64,000 bases of DNA from Pantoea sp. At-9b (lineage in GTDB: Bacteria; Pseudomonadota; Gammaproteobacteria; Enterobacterales; Enterobacteriaceae), in the NCBI RefSeq assembly GCF_000175935.2, contig NC_014841.1, forward strand, positions 254,112 to 318,111. The letters run 5' to 3'. Position 1 is the stretch's first letter. Each line of letters opens with the position of its first letter. A program made the translations under genes and the position numbers. The notes under the pieces were generated by a model. That model saw only the letters and a program-made list of their open reading frames with translations. It ran no database searches and was not told where the DNA came from. Positions 24,049 to 33,375 of the stretch are shown here, in pieces.

Positions 24049-25437
24049 TCACTCTCCGTCAAAGCCGTTGTTAGCCGCCATGGCCGCAAACCACGTACCG
24101 CTTCTTTTCACGCTGCGCGTCTGGCTGGCGAGATCGAGCTGCACAAAACCGTAGCGGTTTTTGTAGCCGTTACACCAGGACCAGTTATCAATAAAGGTCC
24201 ACATATGGTAGCCAAGGCAGTGACTGCCCTCGGCGATACCTTTATGCAGCCACTTGAGGTGATCGGCGATAAAATCGATCCGGTATTGGTCATTAATCTG
24301 CCCGTTTTCCGCGAAGCGCTGCTCATTTTCCACCCCCATGCCGTTTTCAGAAATAAAGCAGCGTGGGTTGCCGTAATTCACCCGCAGATTGGTGAGAATG
24401 TCATAAATGCCTGGCGGGTAGATTTCCCAGCCACGATAAGGATTCATGGTACGTCCCGGCATCTCATAATGATCAAAGAACCACTCCGGCATGAATGGTG
24501 AAGCCGGATTGACGGCATGTTCGCGGCATTTAACCCGTCGTGGTTGATAGTAGTTGATGCCCAGCAGATCGATTTTACCTGCCGCGATCAGCGCGCTGTC
24601 CCCCGGCTGGCACACCGGCAATTGATCATATTGTTCCAGCAAGGCCACCAAATCTGCCGGATACTCGCCCAGCAGCACCGGGTCAAGGAAGCTGCGATTA
24701 AACAGCAGATCCGCGTGATGCGCCGCGGTAAGATCAGCCGGATGCTGTGAACGCGGATATGACGGCGTCAGGTTGAGAATCACCCCGATCTCGCCGCGAT
24801 AGCCCCCGGCGCGATACGCACTCACCGCCGCAGCGTGCGCCAGCACCGTGTGATACGCCACTGTCGCTGCCCGGCGAAAATCGACCACGTTGGGATAGTG
24901 AAAATCATAGAGATACCCGCCTTCCACCGGCACAATCGGCTCGTTGAAAGTGAACCAATGCAGCACCCGATCACCGAACAGGTCAAAACAGATCCGGGCA
25001 TAGCGACCAAAAGCCGCCACCACCTCACGGCTCTCCCAACCGCCTTTTTCCTGCATCACCAGCGGCATATCGAAATGAAACAGGGTGAGAAACGGCGTGA
25101 TACCCTGTGCCAGTAACTCATCAATGATGCGGTTATAAAATGCCACCGCCTCAGGATTCACCTCACCGGTGCCATCCGGGATTAACCGCGACCAACTGAT
25201 CGAAGTGCGAAAGCTGTTGTGATTCAGTTGCTTAAGTAATGCGATATCCTGCTGCCAGTGCTGATAAAAGGTCGAGGTGTGCTGTGGCCCCACCTGCTGA
25301 TGAAAGCGCCACGGCTGCTGTGCAAACCAATGGTCCCAGGTGGTGGCACTTTTTCCGCCCGCGCGGCTCTCACCTTCCGTTTGCAATGCCGAACTGGCGC
25401 TGCCCCACCAAAAATTCTCAGGAAACTGATACTTCAT
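24049..25437 (-). CDS. GH1 beta-glucosidase / 6-phospho-beta-glucosidase
   Basis: A 462-residue glycoside hydrolase family 1 TIM barrel. The acid/base Glu is in TFNEPIV and the nucleophile in FISENGMG. Its place in a PTS operon suggests that it hydrolyses an imported phosphorylated beta-glucoside. Its C-terminal subsite (TFIDNWSWCNGYKNRYGFVQLD) looks more like non-phosphorylating beta-glucosidases than the SKRYGFIYVD pattern of classical 6-phospho enzymes such as the second GH1 protein of this window. The substrate may therefore differ. It overlaps the IIC gene by 20 bp. Confidence 0.9.
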   Translation of the reverse strand: MKYQFPENFWWGSASSALQTEGESRAGGKSATTWDHWFAQQPWRFHQQVGPQHTSTFYQHWQQDIALLKQLNHNSFRTSISWSRLIPDGTGEVNPEAVAFYNRIIDELLAQGITPFLTLFHFDMPLVMQEKGGWESREVVAAFGRYARICFDLFGDRVLHWFTFNEPIVPVEGGYLYDFHYPNVVDFRRAATVAYHTVLAHAAAVSAYRAGGYRGEIGVILNLTPSYPRSQHPADLTAAHHADLLFNRSFLDPVLLGEYPADLVALLEQYDQLPVCQPGDSALIAAGKIDLLGINYYQPRRVKCREHAVNPASPFMPEWFFDHYEMPGRTMNPYRGWEIYPPGIYDILTNLRVNYGNPRCFISENGMGVENEQRFAENGQINDQYRIDFIADHLKWLHKGIAEGSHCLGYHMWTFIDNWSWCNGYKNRYGFVQLDLASQTRSVKRSGTWFAAMAANNGFDGE

Positions 25438-26764
25438 TACGTTTCTCTCCGGATTGAGTTCTCGCTGCCTGCTCCTGCGCTTTTTGTTCTTCGGTTTTCA
25501 TCAGAGAACGTTCATACGCACGCAGGAATGGCAGGTACATCAGGGCTGACATCACCATACAAATCAGACACATCACTACCGGGCTGATGGCCCAGTTGGC
25601 TGCCCAGGAGGCACCGATGGGAGCCGGTGTGGTCCAGGGCGTGAGCGACACCACCTGAGCCAGCCAACCCATTTTGGTCGCGGTCCAGGCGAGGATGGCG
25701 TTAATCATCGGTACGCAGACAAACGGGATAAACATCATTGGATTCATAATGATCGGCGCGCCGAACATAATCGGTTCATTGATATTGAAGAAGCTCGGCA
25801 CGATGCCCATCTTGCCGATGGTACGCAGATGGGTAGTGCGGCTGCGCAGCAGCAGAAAAGCCAGCGGTAAGGTTGAACCTACACCACCAATCAGCAGGTA
25901 GTGATCCCAGAACCCCTGCAGGTAGATATGCGGCAACGCGGTCCCCGCCGCCAGTGCTGCCTGGTTGGCCGAGAGGTTCGCCATCCAGAACGGGTTCATA
26001 ATTCCGGTGACGATCAGCGCACCGTGAATACCGGCAAACCAGAACAACTGACACAGCAGCACCGACAGCAAGATCGCCGGAAGTGAGTCAGACGCCGACA
26101 CCAGCGGTTCAAGCAGGTGCATAATCGCTTCAGGGATAATCATCCCGGTCTGTGCCTGGATAAACAGGTTGAGCGGATGCAGCGTGCCAATGATCACCAC
26201 CACCGGGATCAGGATTTCAAAAGAACGCGCCACCCCGGTGGGCACTTCTTTGGGCAAACGAATGGTGATGTTGTTCTGCTTCAGCCAGGCGTACACTCGC
26301 GTCGAATAAATCGCGGTGATCAACGCAGTAAAAATCCCTTGCCCGGATAGATAGGCGGTGGAGATGGTCCCGTTGGAATAAGGGGCAGCAACCAGCAGGA
26401 ACGCCATAAAGGCCAGCAGCCCGGACATCACCGGATCGAGCGAGAACTGCCGCCCCAGGCTGGCACCAATCCCCACCGAGATAAAAAAGGTCATGACACC
26501 CATGCTGAGGTAAAACGGCAGCATCAGTTGCTCACGGTACGTCGCAGAGAAATCCAGCCAGGCGCGGGCAAAGCCGTTAGTGGTGGTGGCCGAGAACGGC
26601 GGGAAGATAAATACCAGCATGAAAGAACCGATAATCATAAACGGCAGTGCAGCGGTAAAACCGTCGCGAATCGCTATGATGTATTTCTGTTGCCCGAGAC
26701 GTCCGGCCAGCGGGGTGATCGCTTTTTCGATCACGCCAATCATCGACTGATATAACGAACTCAT
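25418..26764 (-). CDS. PTS IIC component, cellobiose family
   Basis: A 448-residue membrane permease subunit of the Lac-family PTS (CelB/ChbC type), with about ten hydrophobic segments. The sugar-binding block PLAFLLLRSRTTHLRTIGKMGIVPSFFNINEPIMFGAPIIMNPMMFIPF is typical. It takes up and helps phosphorylate a beta-glucoside with the IIB and IIA encoded on either side of it. It is the second gene of the operon, 326 bp after the IIB start. Confidence 0.92.
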   Translation of the reverse strand: MSSLYQSMIGVIEKAITPLAGRLGQQKYIIAIRDGFTAALPFMIIGSFMLVFIFPPFSATTTNGFARAWLDFSATYREQLMLPFYLSMGVMTFFISVGIGASLGRQFSLDPVMSGLLAFMAFLLVAAPYSNGTISTAYLSGQGIFTALITAIYSTRVYAWLKQNNITIRLPKEVPTGVARSFEILIPVVVIIGTLHPLNLFIQAQTGMIIPEAIMHLLEPLVSASDSLPAILLSVLLCQLFWFAGIHGALIVTGIMNPFWMANLSANQAALAAGTALPHIYLQGFWDHYLLIGGVGSTLPLAFLLLRSRTTHLRTIGKMGIVPSFFNINEPIMFGAPIIMNPMMFIPFVCVPMINAILAWTATKMGWLAQVVSLTPWTTPAPIGASWAANWAISPVVMCLICMVMSALMYLPFLRAYERSLMKTEEQKAQEQAARTQSGEKRNEVSVS

Positions 26765-26776
26765 ACCATCACCTTT

Positions 26777-27091
26777 TTAGTGAGCCGCCTCAATAAGCGT
26801 AAGAGCGTAATCCAGCACTTTGTCACCGCGCTGCATACCGTAGTCCATCATCTCGATCGGCTGAACCGGGACACCCGCCGTTGCCGCTTTATCTGCCAGT
26901 GTTTTCAGCATGTATTTCACCTGTGGCCCGAGCAATACCACCTGATAACGCGCAAACTGCTCGTCAAATTCGGTCACACCGTAAGCATCAATATCAACGG
27001 CCAGGCCCCGTTCCTGCGCCACCTCTTTCATCTTGCGTACCAGCATGCTGGTGGACATCCCCGCTGAACAACACAACATAATCCTGATCAT
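26777..27091 (-). CDS. PTS IIB component, cellobiose family
   Basis: A 104-residue cytoplasmic phosphocarrier with the active cysteine in MLCCSAGMSTSML (Cys8, directly before SAGMST). The start at 27091 is set by the AAAGGA 9 nt upstream; longer starts at 27097 and 27121 leave poor spacing. It is the first gene of the leftward PTS operon, divergent from the LacI gene, with two operator-like palindromes in between. Confidence 0.9.
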   Translation of the reverse strand: MIRIMLCCSAGMSTSMLVRKMKEVAQERGLAVDIDAYGVTEFDEQFARYQVVLLGPQVKYMLKTLADKAATAGVPVQPIEMMDYGMQRGDKVLDYALTLIEAAH

Positions 27092-27145
27092 CGCCATCCA
27101 TCCTTTAAACATATGCCTCAATGTGGTTATGATTGGATATCATAC

Positions 27146-27159
27146 GGAAACCGGTTTCC
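27146..27159. promoter_or_regulatory. LacI-family operator 1
   Basis: GGAAACCGGTTTCC is a perfect palindrome with the central CCGG typical of AscG/GalR-type sites. It lies 55 bp before the IIB start. Confidence 0.82.
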
Positions 27160-27268
27160 ATGACAGGTTAAGGGAAGTGTGAGCCGCATCAATTTCTGAT
27201 AAAACGGCGGTTTTTTTATTAGATTCGCATCACAAAATAGCGGCAATATGGCAGAGATTTGAACCGAT

Positions 27269-27287
27269 ATGGAAATCCGGTTTCCAT
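27269..27287. promoter_or_regulatory. LacI-family operator 2
   Basis: ATGGAAATCCGGTTTCCAT is a near-perfect palindrome with the same core as operator 1, 62 bp before the LacI start. Two operators about 120 bp apart across divergent promoters allow control of both units and looping. Confidence 0.82.
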
Positions 27288-27349
27288 CGACAGAGGAAGT
27301 CGTTATACTTCTGCTGGCTAAAGTTTGTTCAGCATTTCCGGGGAGAAAG

Positions 27350-28291
27350 ATGTCTACGATCAACGATGTATCGCGCTTAGCCGGGGTGTCAAAAGCCACG
27401 GTTTCTCGGGTGTTGAGTGGTTCGCGTGGCGTGAAGGAAGCCAGCCGTCAGGCAGTACTGAAAGCGGTGGAGGAACTAAAATATCGGCCTAACGTCATTG
27501 CTCAGTCACTCTTCAGCCAGTCTACCGGTTGTATTGGGGTCATCTGCGCCCAGGAAAACATCAACCAAACCACGGGCTACCTGTATGCGCTGGAAAAACA
27601 ACTCAGCCAGCACCAAAAACATCTCCTGTTGCGATTCGCCAATAACCAGGCCGATGTACTCCACGCGCTGGATGAGCTGAGTTGTGGGCTGTGCGATGAC
27701 GTATTGATCATTGGCGCACGTTTCCCGCTCGATATTCAGGATGACAACGTGATCCTCGTCGATTGCGCCGACGCTGACCGGCCCAACAGCATCCAGTTTG
27801 ATCACGCGTTTGCCGCTGAGACGGCCTGTAACTATCTGATCAGCCAGGGTAAGCGCCAGATAGCGTTGATCTATCCCGCTGTCGGCCACGCCAGCGAGCA
27901 AGTACTGGGCGGCTATAAGCTCGCGCTGGAAAATAACCTGCTGCCCTATAATCGTAATCTGGTGTTTATGGATGCGCCCTCTTCCTCGGTCGCGCTCCAG
28001 GTGTTGCTCAACAATGCCAGCACCTTGAATTTTAATGCGCTGTTGACGGCCAACGATCAGGAAGCACAACAGGTCATCACCCAGCTACAGGCTTTTAATA
28101 AATCGGTGCCCGGCGACATCATGGTGTTCAGCCTGGCGGGTTCAGTCCATTTACCCGGTATCCCCACCATCCCGGCGATTGAGTACTCCCTGGATGCGAT
28201 GGCGGCCAGAGTGGTAGGTTGGTTGACGAGAAAAACCCAGGATATGCTGGGTTCGTATACGCTGCGCGGAAACTTAATCATTCCACGCTGA
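27350..28291 (+). CDS. LacI-family repressor, AscG-like
   Basis: A 313-residue LacI/GalR regulator. The N-terminal helix-turn-helix and hinge (INDVSRLAGVSKATVSRVLSGSRGVKEASRQAVLKAVEELKYRPN) are followed by a periplasmic-binding-type sensor domain. The ATG at 27350 has GGGGAGA upstream and begins exactly at the DNA-binding domain. It is divergent from the PTS operon and probably represses it through the two GGAAAnCCGGTTTCC palindromes until a phosphorylated beta-glucoside accumulates. The M24 gene follows after 25 bp. Confidence 0.92.
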   Translation: MSTINDVSRLAGVSKATVSRVLSGSRGVKEASRQAVLKAVEELKYRPNVIAQSLFSQSTGCIGVICAQENINQTTGYLYALEKQLSQHQKHLLLRFANNQADVLHALDELSCGLCDDVLIIGARFPLDIQDDNVILVDCADADRPNSIQFDHAFAAETACNYLISQGKRQIALIYPAVGHASEQVLGGYKLALENNLLPYNRNLVFMDAPSSSVALQVLLNNASTLNFNALLTANDQEAQQVITQLQAFNKSVPGDIMVFSLAGSVHLPGIPTIPAIEYSLDAMAARVVGWLTRKTQDMLGSYTLRGNLIIPR

Positions 28292-28316
28292 AACCACAGG
28301 CTTGAGGAGACGGGTC

Positions 28317-29705
28317 ATGACGCAGCAGCAAAATTACCGGCTCACCAGGATACCGGCCCCACCCACATTCCATGATGCAACCTCGGTGGTGATCCCGGAT
28401 GCCGTGATGCACCAGCGCCTGGCAAACGTGCTGGAACGTATGCACGTCCGGGGGCTGGACTATCTGGTGATCTACGCGGATAAAGAACACGGCGGCAACT
28501 TCGAGTATCTCTCCGGTTTTATCCCACGTTTTGAGGAAGCGCTGCTGGTGGTGAGCGCGGATGGCTGTCTCAGCTACATCATGGGCAATGAAAACCTCAA
28601 GCTGGTGCCGTTTGCCCGCAATCGCGGCAACTGCCTGCACGCCCCGGTGTTCTCCCTGCCAAATCAGCCGATGGACGGCGACCAACCGCTGCATCAACTG
28701 TTGGCAAGCTGTGGTATCGGCCCCACAAGCCGCACCGGGATCGTCGGCTGGAAATTGTTTAGCGCTGACCCGGCACCGTTTGATGTCCCGGCATTTATCG
28801 TGGATGCCGTGTTTCAGGCATCCGGAGGCAAGCAGCAGGTCAGCAATGCCACCGGGCTGTTTATCTCCCCACACAATGGGGTGCGTATCCGTAACAGTGC
28901 CGCTGAAGTGGCCTTTTATGAATACGGTGCCAATCTGGCGTCGGGCAGCCTGCTAAACGCATTGGACGCCGTGGCCATCGGACAAAGCGAAAAAGCGATT
29001 GGCGAGCGATTGGCCGCCGCCGGGCAGCCTAACAGCGTGATCAGCATCGCTGCCACCGGCGATCGCTTCACCCATGCCACCCTCTATCCACGGGACAAAC
29101 TGATTGCGCTGGGCGACCGCTTTTCCCTGACGGTCGGCTACAAAGGCGGCCTGAGCAGCAGAGCAGCGTATGTGGCGAGCTGCGCCGACGATCTTCCGCG
29201 ACAGGTGGCAGATTATCTCACACGCGTCGCGCTGCCCTACTATCACACGGTGATCAGCTGGCTGGAGCGCCTCCAATGTGGCATCACCGGTGGCGAGCTC
29301 TATCAGACAGTGGAAAACGTGTTGCCGAAGGAGACCTGGCACTGGCATCTGAATCCGGGCCATCTGGTTGCCGATGAAGAGTGGCTCTGTTCGCCGGTCA
29401 GTGAAGGGGCCACCACGGTGTTAGCCAGTGGCATGTTATTGCAGATCGATATCATTCCCTCCGTGCCGGGCTACGGTGGATGTAGCATCGAAGACACGGT
29501 GGCGCTGGCAGACAGCGCGTTGCAACAAGAGATTGCCGCGAGTTACCCGGAAGTCTGGCAGCGAATGCAGCTACGGCGGCACTATGTTGAACAAGTGCTT
29601 CATATCCGGCTGCATCAGGAGGTGTTGTTGCTGTCGAATACCGTGGGCTATTTGCGTCCGTATCTGCTGGATAAGGGTCTGGCGCTGGTGAAGGTGGAAA
29701 CCTGA
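28317..29705 (+). CDS. M24-family peptidase-like protein, probably non-catalytic
   Basis: A 462-residue protein of the creatinase/Xaa-Pro aminopeptidase fold: N-terminal creatinase domain (about 25-190) and a C-terminal pita-bread domain. The His and Glu regions are recognisable (WHLNPGHLV, SIEDTVALAD). The two aspartates of the metal site, normally in DFGAxYxGYxSDxTR, are not: the place reads SLTVGYKGGLSSRAAYV. Metal-dependent peptidase activity is thus doubtful. The ATG at 28317 follows GAGGAGACGGG. It lies 25 bp after the LacI gene and is probably co-transcribed. The role in beta-glucoside use is unknown. Confidence 0.8.
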   Translation: MTQQQNYRLTRIPAPPTFHDATSVVIPDAVMHQRLANVLERMHVRGLDYLVIYADKEHGGNFEYLSGFIPRFEEALLVVSADGCLSYIMGNENLKLVPFARNRGNCLHAPVFSLPNQPMDGDQPLHQLLASCGIGPTSRTGIVGWKLFSADPAPFDVPAFIVDAVFQASGGKQQVSNATGLFISPHNGVRIRNSAAEVAFYEYGANLASGSLLNALDAVAIGQSEKAIGERLAAAGQPNSVISIAATGDRFTHATLYPRDKLIALGDRFSLTVGYKGGLSSRAAYVASCADDLPRQVADYLTRVALPYYHTVISWLERLQCGITGGELYQTVENVLPKETWHWHLNPGHLVADEEWLCSPVSEGATTVLASGMLLQIDIIPSVPGYGGCSIEDTVALADSALQQEIAASYPEVWQRMQLRRHYVEQVLHIRLHQEVLLLSNTVGYLRPYLLDKGLALVKVET

Positions 29706-29970
29706 CATCGCTGACGAACCAGGAGCCGCATACGAGAAACGATTTTCCTATTACCGGTATCTCCTTTGCAGAGGAAAACTTCATCCCTGTAGGCCTTTCA
29801 TCGTCGTAACAATACAATTCTCATATGGTTAACACTTATTTAACGCCTTAACCCGGCACCCGACCACCGAGAAATGATTGCGTCAGTTCACAATTTTTAT
29901 TATTAGTTATTGCCAATGTTGGCGGGCGTACTGAATACTCCTGGCGCAACATCCACATACGTTTTATTGC
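29706..29970. other. Intergenic region and bgl promoter
   Basis: No gene is supported between the M24 gene and the bgl leader. The AT-rich stretch 29820-29920 should contain the bgl promoter. Confidence 0.5.
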
Positions 29971-29999
29971 GGCGTGCTACTGCTTCGGCAGGCAAGACC
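29971..29999 (+). promoter_or_regulatory. RAT (ribonucleic antiterminator) for BglG
   Basis: The 29-nt element starts GGCGTGCTACTGC, has a TTCG turn, and ends GCAGGCAAGACC. It matches the E. coli bgl RAT pattern in length and in the conserved ACTGC...GCAGGCAA(A/G)ACC half. Its 3' end overlaps the left arm of the terminator, so BglG binding would prevent terminator folding. Confidence 0.9.
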
Positions 30000-30060
30000 A
30001 AAATAAAAATGCCAGCTCCAGTCTTCTCCGGAGCGCATTTTTGTTTTGGTCTTTTTTTTT
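29994..30060 (+). terminator. Leader terminator of the bgl operon
   Basis: The left arm AAGACCAAAATAAAAATGC and its complementary right arm (about 30035-30053) form a 19-bp stem with one G-U pair, with an inner GCTCC/GGAGC stem, followed by a run of T. It ends 22 bp before bglF and overlaps the RAT. Confidence 0.9.
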
Positions 30061-30082
30061 GCCTTAACGAAAAGGGAAAATG

Positions 30083-31951
30083 ATGAGTCATAACGAGTTA
30101 GCTGATGAAATCCTGCGGCTGGTCAATGGGGGCGGTAACATCCGCACCCTGACGCACTGCGCTACCCGGCTCCGGATGGAGTTTAATGATCGGGCCGCCG
30201 TAAAGCGCGAGCAGATTGAAAAATTACCCGGCGTGATCAGCGTGGTAGAACGCGGCGGGCAGTTCCAGATTGTGGTGGGCAATGACGTGCAGCGGGTATT
30301 CCGCGTGCTGGAAAAAGCCACCAGCGGCAACAAAACCACAACAACGCCCCAAGCCAAACAGGAACGTGGCGGTATCGTTTCTCGCATCATCAGCGTGATC
30401 TCCACCACCTTCACCCCGGTGATCCCGGCCATCACCGGGGCGGGGATGATTAAGGCATTGCTGGCGATCTGCAAGCTCACCGGCGTGATGAACGAAAGCA
30501 GCCCAACCTGGCAATTGCTGAATATCATCTCCGATGCGGCGTTTTTCTTCCTGCCGGTCCTGCTCGCCTATGGCGCGGCGTTGAAATTCGAATGTAACGC
30601 GATTCTGGCGATGACCATTGCCGGGGCACTGCTGCATCCAGACATTGGCAAACTGCTCGCCAGCGGCAAACCGGTGGATTTCCTCGGTCTGCCATTCCAG
30701 CTGGCGGATTATGCCGGTTCAGTGCTGCCCATCATCCTGACCGTCTGGTTGATGTCGTACATCGAACGCTTTGCCGAGCGCGTCTCACCGTCAATCATCA
30801 AATTTTTCGTTAAGCCGATGATTATCCTGTTGGTCACCGCACCGCTGGCATTGGTCGTCGTCGGGCCGTTGGGTATCTGGCTGAACGATATGGTTGCCGC
30901 TGGTGCGGTGATTATTGACCGTCATGCCAGTTGGCTGATCCCGATGCTGATGGGCGGGCTGCAACCGTTCCTGGTGATCACCGGCACCGCCTGGGCGATG
31001 ACGCCGATTGCCACCGGGCAGCTGAGCAAGAACGGTTTTGAGATGATCAACGGCCCCGGCATGCTGGCATCCAACATCGCGCAGGGTGCCGCAACCCTGT
31101 GTGTGGCACTGAAGACCCGCAACAAAAACCTGCGTCAGCTCGCGTCTTCTGCTGGTTTCACCGCGTTGTTAGGGATTACCGAACCCTCATTGTATGGCGT
31201 AACCCTTAAATTAAAACGACCGCTGATCGCCGCGATGATCGGCGGCGGCTGTGCCGGTATCTATGCCGGGTTAAGCGGTCTGGTGCGTTATGCGTTCGTT
31301 TCTCCCGGACTGGCCGCGCTGCCTGCTTTCATCGGCGCTAACCCGATGAACATCGTGCACGCCTTGATCACTTGTGTGATTGCGATCGTGGTCACCTTCG
31401 CGCTGACCTGGGTCCTCGGATTTGACGATATTCCCGATGCTGACACCCCATCCCCTGCCAGTGCTCCGGTTCCGGTGAACCTGAAGCCCGGCACCATCAT
31501 CAGCCCGCTGCGCGGGGAAATGGTGCCGCTGGCTGCCGTGAAAGATGATGTGTTCTCCCATGGTTTGCTCGGCCAGGGCGTCGCTATCCGCCCCGAGGAA
31601 GGTGTATTGCGCGCCCCGGTAAGCGGCAAAGTGATGACCTTTCTGCCCTCCTGTCATGCGGTTGGCCTGATGAGCCACGACGGTATGGAGGTGCTGGTGC
31701 ATATCGGTCTGGATACCGTGGCGCTGGGCGGCCAGCATTTCAGTTCGTCCTTACAGGTGGGTGACGACGTTCAGGCGGGTGATGAGTTGGTGCGCTTCGA
31801 TTTGGCAGCGATTGCCGCCGCCGGATACGACCTGATCACGCCAGTGGTGGTGATCAACAGCGATGAATATGCCATCACCATGGCTGCCGCTGCGCCAGTG
31901 GATTTCGGCCAGCCGATTATGGAACTCAGTCTCAGGGAGCAGGCAGCATGA
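30083..31951 (+). CDS. bglF: PTS beta-glucoside transporter, IIBCA fusion
   Basis: A 622-residue fusion that imports and phosphorylates aryl-beta-glucosides such as salicin and arbutin. Domain order is IIB (about 1-85, phospho-Cys in LTHCATRLRME), IIC (about 105-450, ten or so membrane segments, with GLQPFLVITG and LLGITEPSLYGV), then IIA (about 475-620, His in VLVHIGLDTV). I use the second ATG (30083), which has the better spacing to AGGG. In the family BglF also phosphorylates BglG to inactivate it when no substrate is present. The gene sits directly after the RAT/terminator leader and its stop overlaps the start of bglB by 4 bp. Confidence 0.95.
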   Translation: MSHNELADEILRLVNGGGNIRTLTHCATRLRMEFNDRAAVKREQIEKLPGVISVVERGGQFQIVVGNDVQRVFRVLEKATSGNKTTTTPQAKQERGGIVSRIISVISTTFTPVIPAITGAGMIKALLAICKLTGVMNESSPTWQLLNIISDAAFFFLPVLLAYGAALKFECNAILAMTIAGALLHPDIGKLLASGKPVDFLGLPFQLADYAGSVLPIILTVWLMSYIERFAERVSPSIIKFFVKPMIILLVTAPLALVVVGPLGIWLNDMVAAGAVIIDRHASWLIPMLMGGLQPFLVITGTAWAMTPIATGQLSKNGFEMINGPGMLASNIAQGAATLCVALKTRNKNLRQLASSAGFTALLGITEPSLYGVTLKLKRPLIAAMIGGGCAGIYAGLSGLVRYAFVSPGLAALPAFIGANPMNIVHALITCVIAIVVTFALTWVLGFDDIPDADTPSPASAPVPVNLKPGTIISPLRGEMVPLAAVKDDVFSHGLLGQGVAIRPEEGVLRAPVSGKVMTFLPSCHAVGLMSHDGMEVLVHIGLDTVALGGQHFSSSLQVGDDVQAGDELVRFDLAAIAAAGYDLITPVVVINSDEYAITMAAAAPVDFGQPIMELSLREQAA

Positions 31952-33372
31952 TTTATCAGACGCAAGCCGCATTCCCTGACGGTTTTCTCTGGGGCGCTTC
32001 CACCTCGGCTTATCAGGTGGAAGGTAGCTGGGACAGCGACGGCAAAGGCCCGTCAGTGGTGGATATGTTGACCCATCCGGCAGGCAAGGCAGATTTCACC
32101 GTCGCCAGCGACCATTATCAACGCATGGAGAGCGATGTGGCGTTGTTCGCGCAACTTGGTCTGAAAGCCTATCGCTTCTCCGTTGCCTGGACGCGGGTGA
32201 TCCCCGACGGGGAGGGTGAGGTTAATGCGGCAGGCCTGGCCTTTTATCGCCGCCTGGTGGATACCTTGTGCGCCCACGGCATTGAACCGATCGTCACGCT
32301 GTACCACTTCGACCTGCCCTGGGCGCTGGAGGAGAAAGGCGGCTGGCTGAATCGCCATACCATTGATGCCTTTGTGCGTTATGCCGATGTGCTGTTCAAC
32401 GCGATCGGCGACAAGGTGCGTTACTGGCTGACGATTAATGAACAGAACACCATGATTCTGCATCCCGGCGCGATTGGTACGCCGCCGGGATGCACCTTAC
32501 CGGATAAAAAGTCACTCTATCAGCAAAGCCATCACATGCTGGTGGCACAGGCACAGGTGATGCAGCGTTGCCATCAGTTACTGCCTGAAGCGAAAATCGG
32601 TCCGGCGATTAACACTACCTCAATGTATGCCGCCACCTGTCGTCCCGAGGACGCCATCGCCGCACATAACTGGGAAACGCTGCGTTGCTGGAGTTTTCTT
32701 GATGTCGCGGTTCATGGCCGCTATAACGCCCTCGCCCTGCGCTATTTACAGGATCGCGGCCTTGCGCCGCAGATATTGCCGGACGATGCGGCGCAACTGG
32801 CCGCCGCGCGCCCGGATTTTGTTGCCATCAATTACTACTCCACCGCCACCATTGCCGCCAGCCGGGGGGACGCGTCCGATGTCGCGCCACGTGCCGGCGA
32901 TCAGCAGATTATGTTAGGCGAACCCGGAGTGTACCGACCGGAGGAGAACCCGTACACCGCCAAAACTCCTTATGGCTGGGTGATTGATCCGGTGGGGCTG
33001 CGTTTAACGCTACGCAAGGTGTGCGAACGCTATGGTCTGCCGGTGATGATCACCGAAAACGGTATCGGCGCGCCCGATACCCTGGCCGCAGACGGTACGA
33101 TCGATGATGGCTATCGCATCGACTTTCTGCGTCAGCATATTGAACAGATCCAGCTGGCGCTGGCGGATGGTGTTGAGGTGATCGGCTATTTCCCCTGGTC
33201 GGCGATTGATGTGGTCAGTACCCATCAGGGCTATGCGAAACGCTATGGTTTCATTTATGTTAATCGCCACGAGCAGACGCTGAACGATTTACGGCGCATA
33301 CCAAAACGCAGTTTTTACTGGTATCAACAGGTTATCGCCAGTAACGGACACCAATTACAGGACACCCGTTAG
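31948..33372 (+). CDS. bglB: 6-phospho-beta-glucosidase, GH1
   Basis: A 474-residue GH1 enzyme that splits the phosphorylated glucosides made by BglF into glucose 6-phosphate and an aglycone. The acid/base Glu is in LTINEQN (NEQ instead of the common NEP) and the nucleophile in MITENGIG. The phosphate-binding signature WSAIDVVSTHQGYAKRYGFIYVNRH with the later KRSFYWYQQ is the classical 6-phospho pattern. Its start overlaps the end of bglF by 4 bp, and bglG follows after 3 bp, so the three genes form one operon. Confidence 0.95.
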   Translation: MIYQTQAAFPDGFLWGASTSAYQVEGSWDSDGKGPSVVDMLTHPAGKADFTVASDHYQRMESDVALFAQLGLKAYRFSVAWTRVIPDGEGEVNAAGLAFYRRLVDTLCAHGIEPIVTLYHFDLPWALEEKGGWLNRHTIDAFVRYADVLFNAIGDKVRYWLTINEQNTMILHPGAIGTPPGCTLPDKKSLYQQSHHMLVAQAQVMQRCHQLLPEAKIGPAINTTSMYAATCRPEDAIAAHNWETLRCWSFLDVAVHGRYNALALRYLQDRGLAPQILPDDAAQLAAARPDFVAINYYSTATIAASRGDASDVAPRAGDQQIMLGEPGVYRPEENPYTAKTPYGWVIDPVGLRLTLRKVCERYGLPVMITENGIGAPDTLAADGTIDDGYRIDFLRQHIEQIQLALADGVEVIGYFPWSAIDVVSTHQGYAKRYGFIYVNRHEQTLNDLRRIPKRSFYWYQQVIASNGHQLQDTR

Positions 33373-33375
33373 CAG

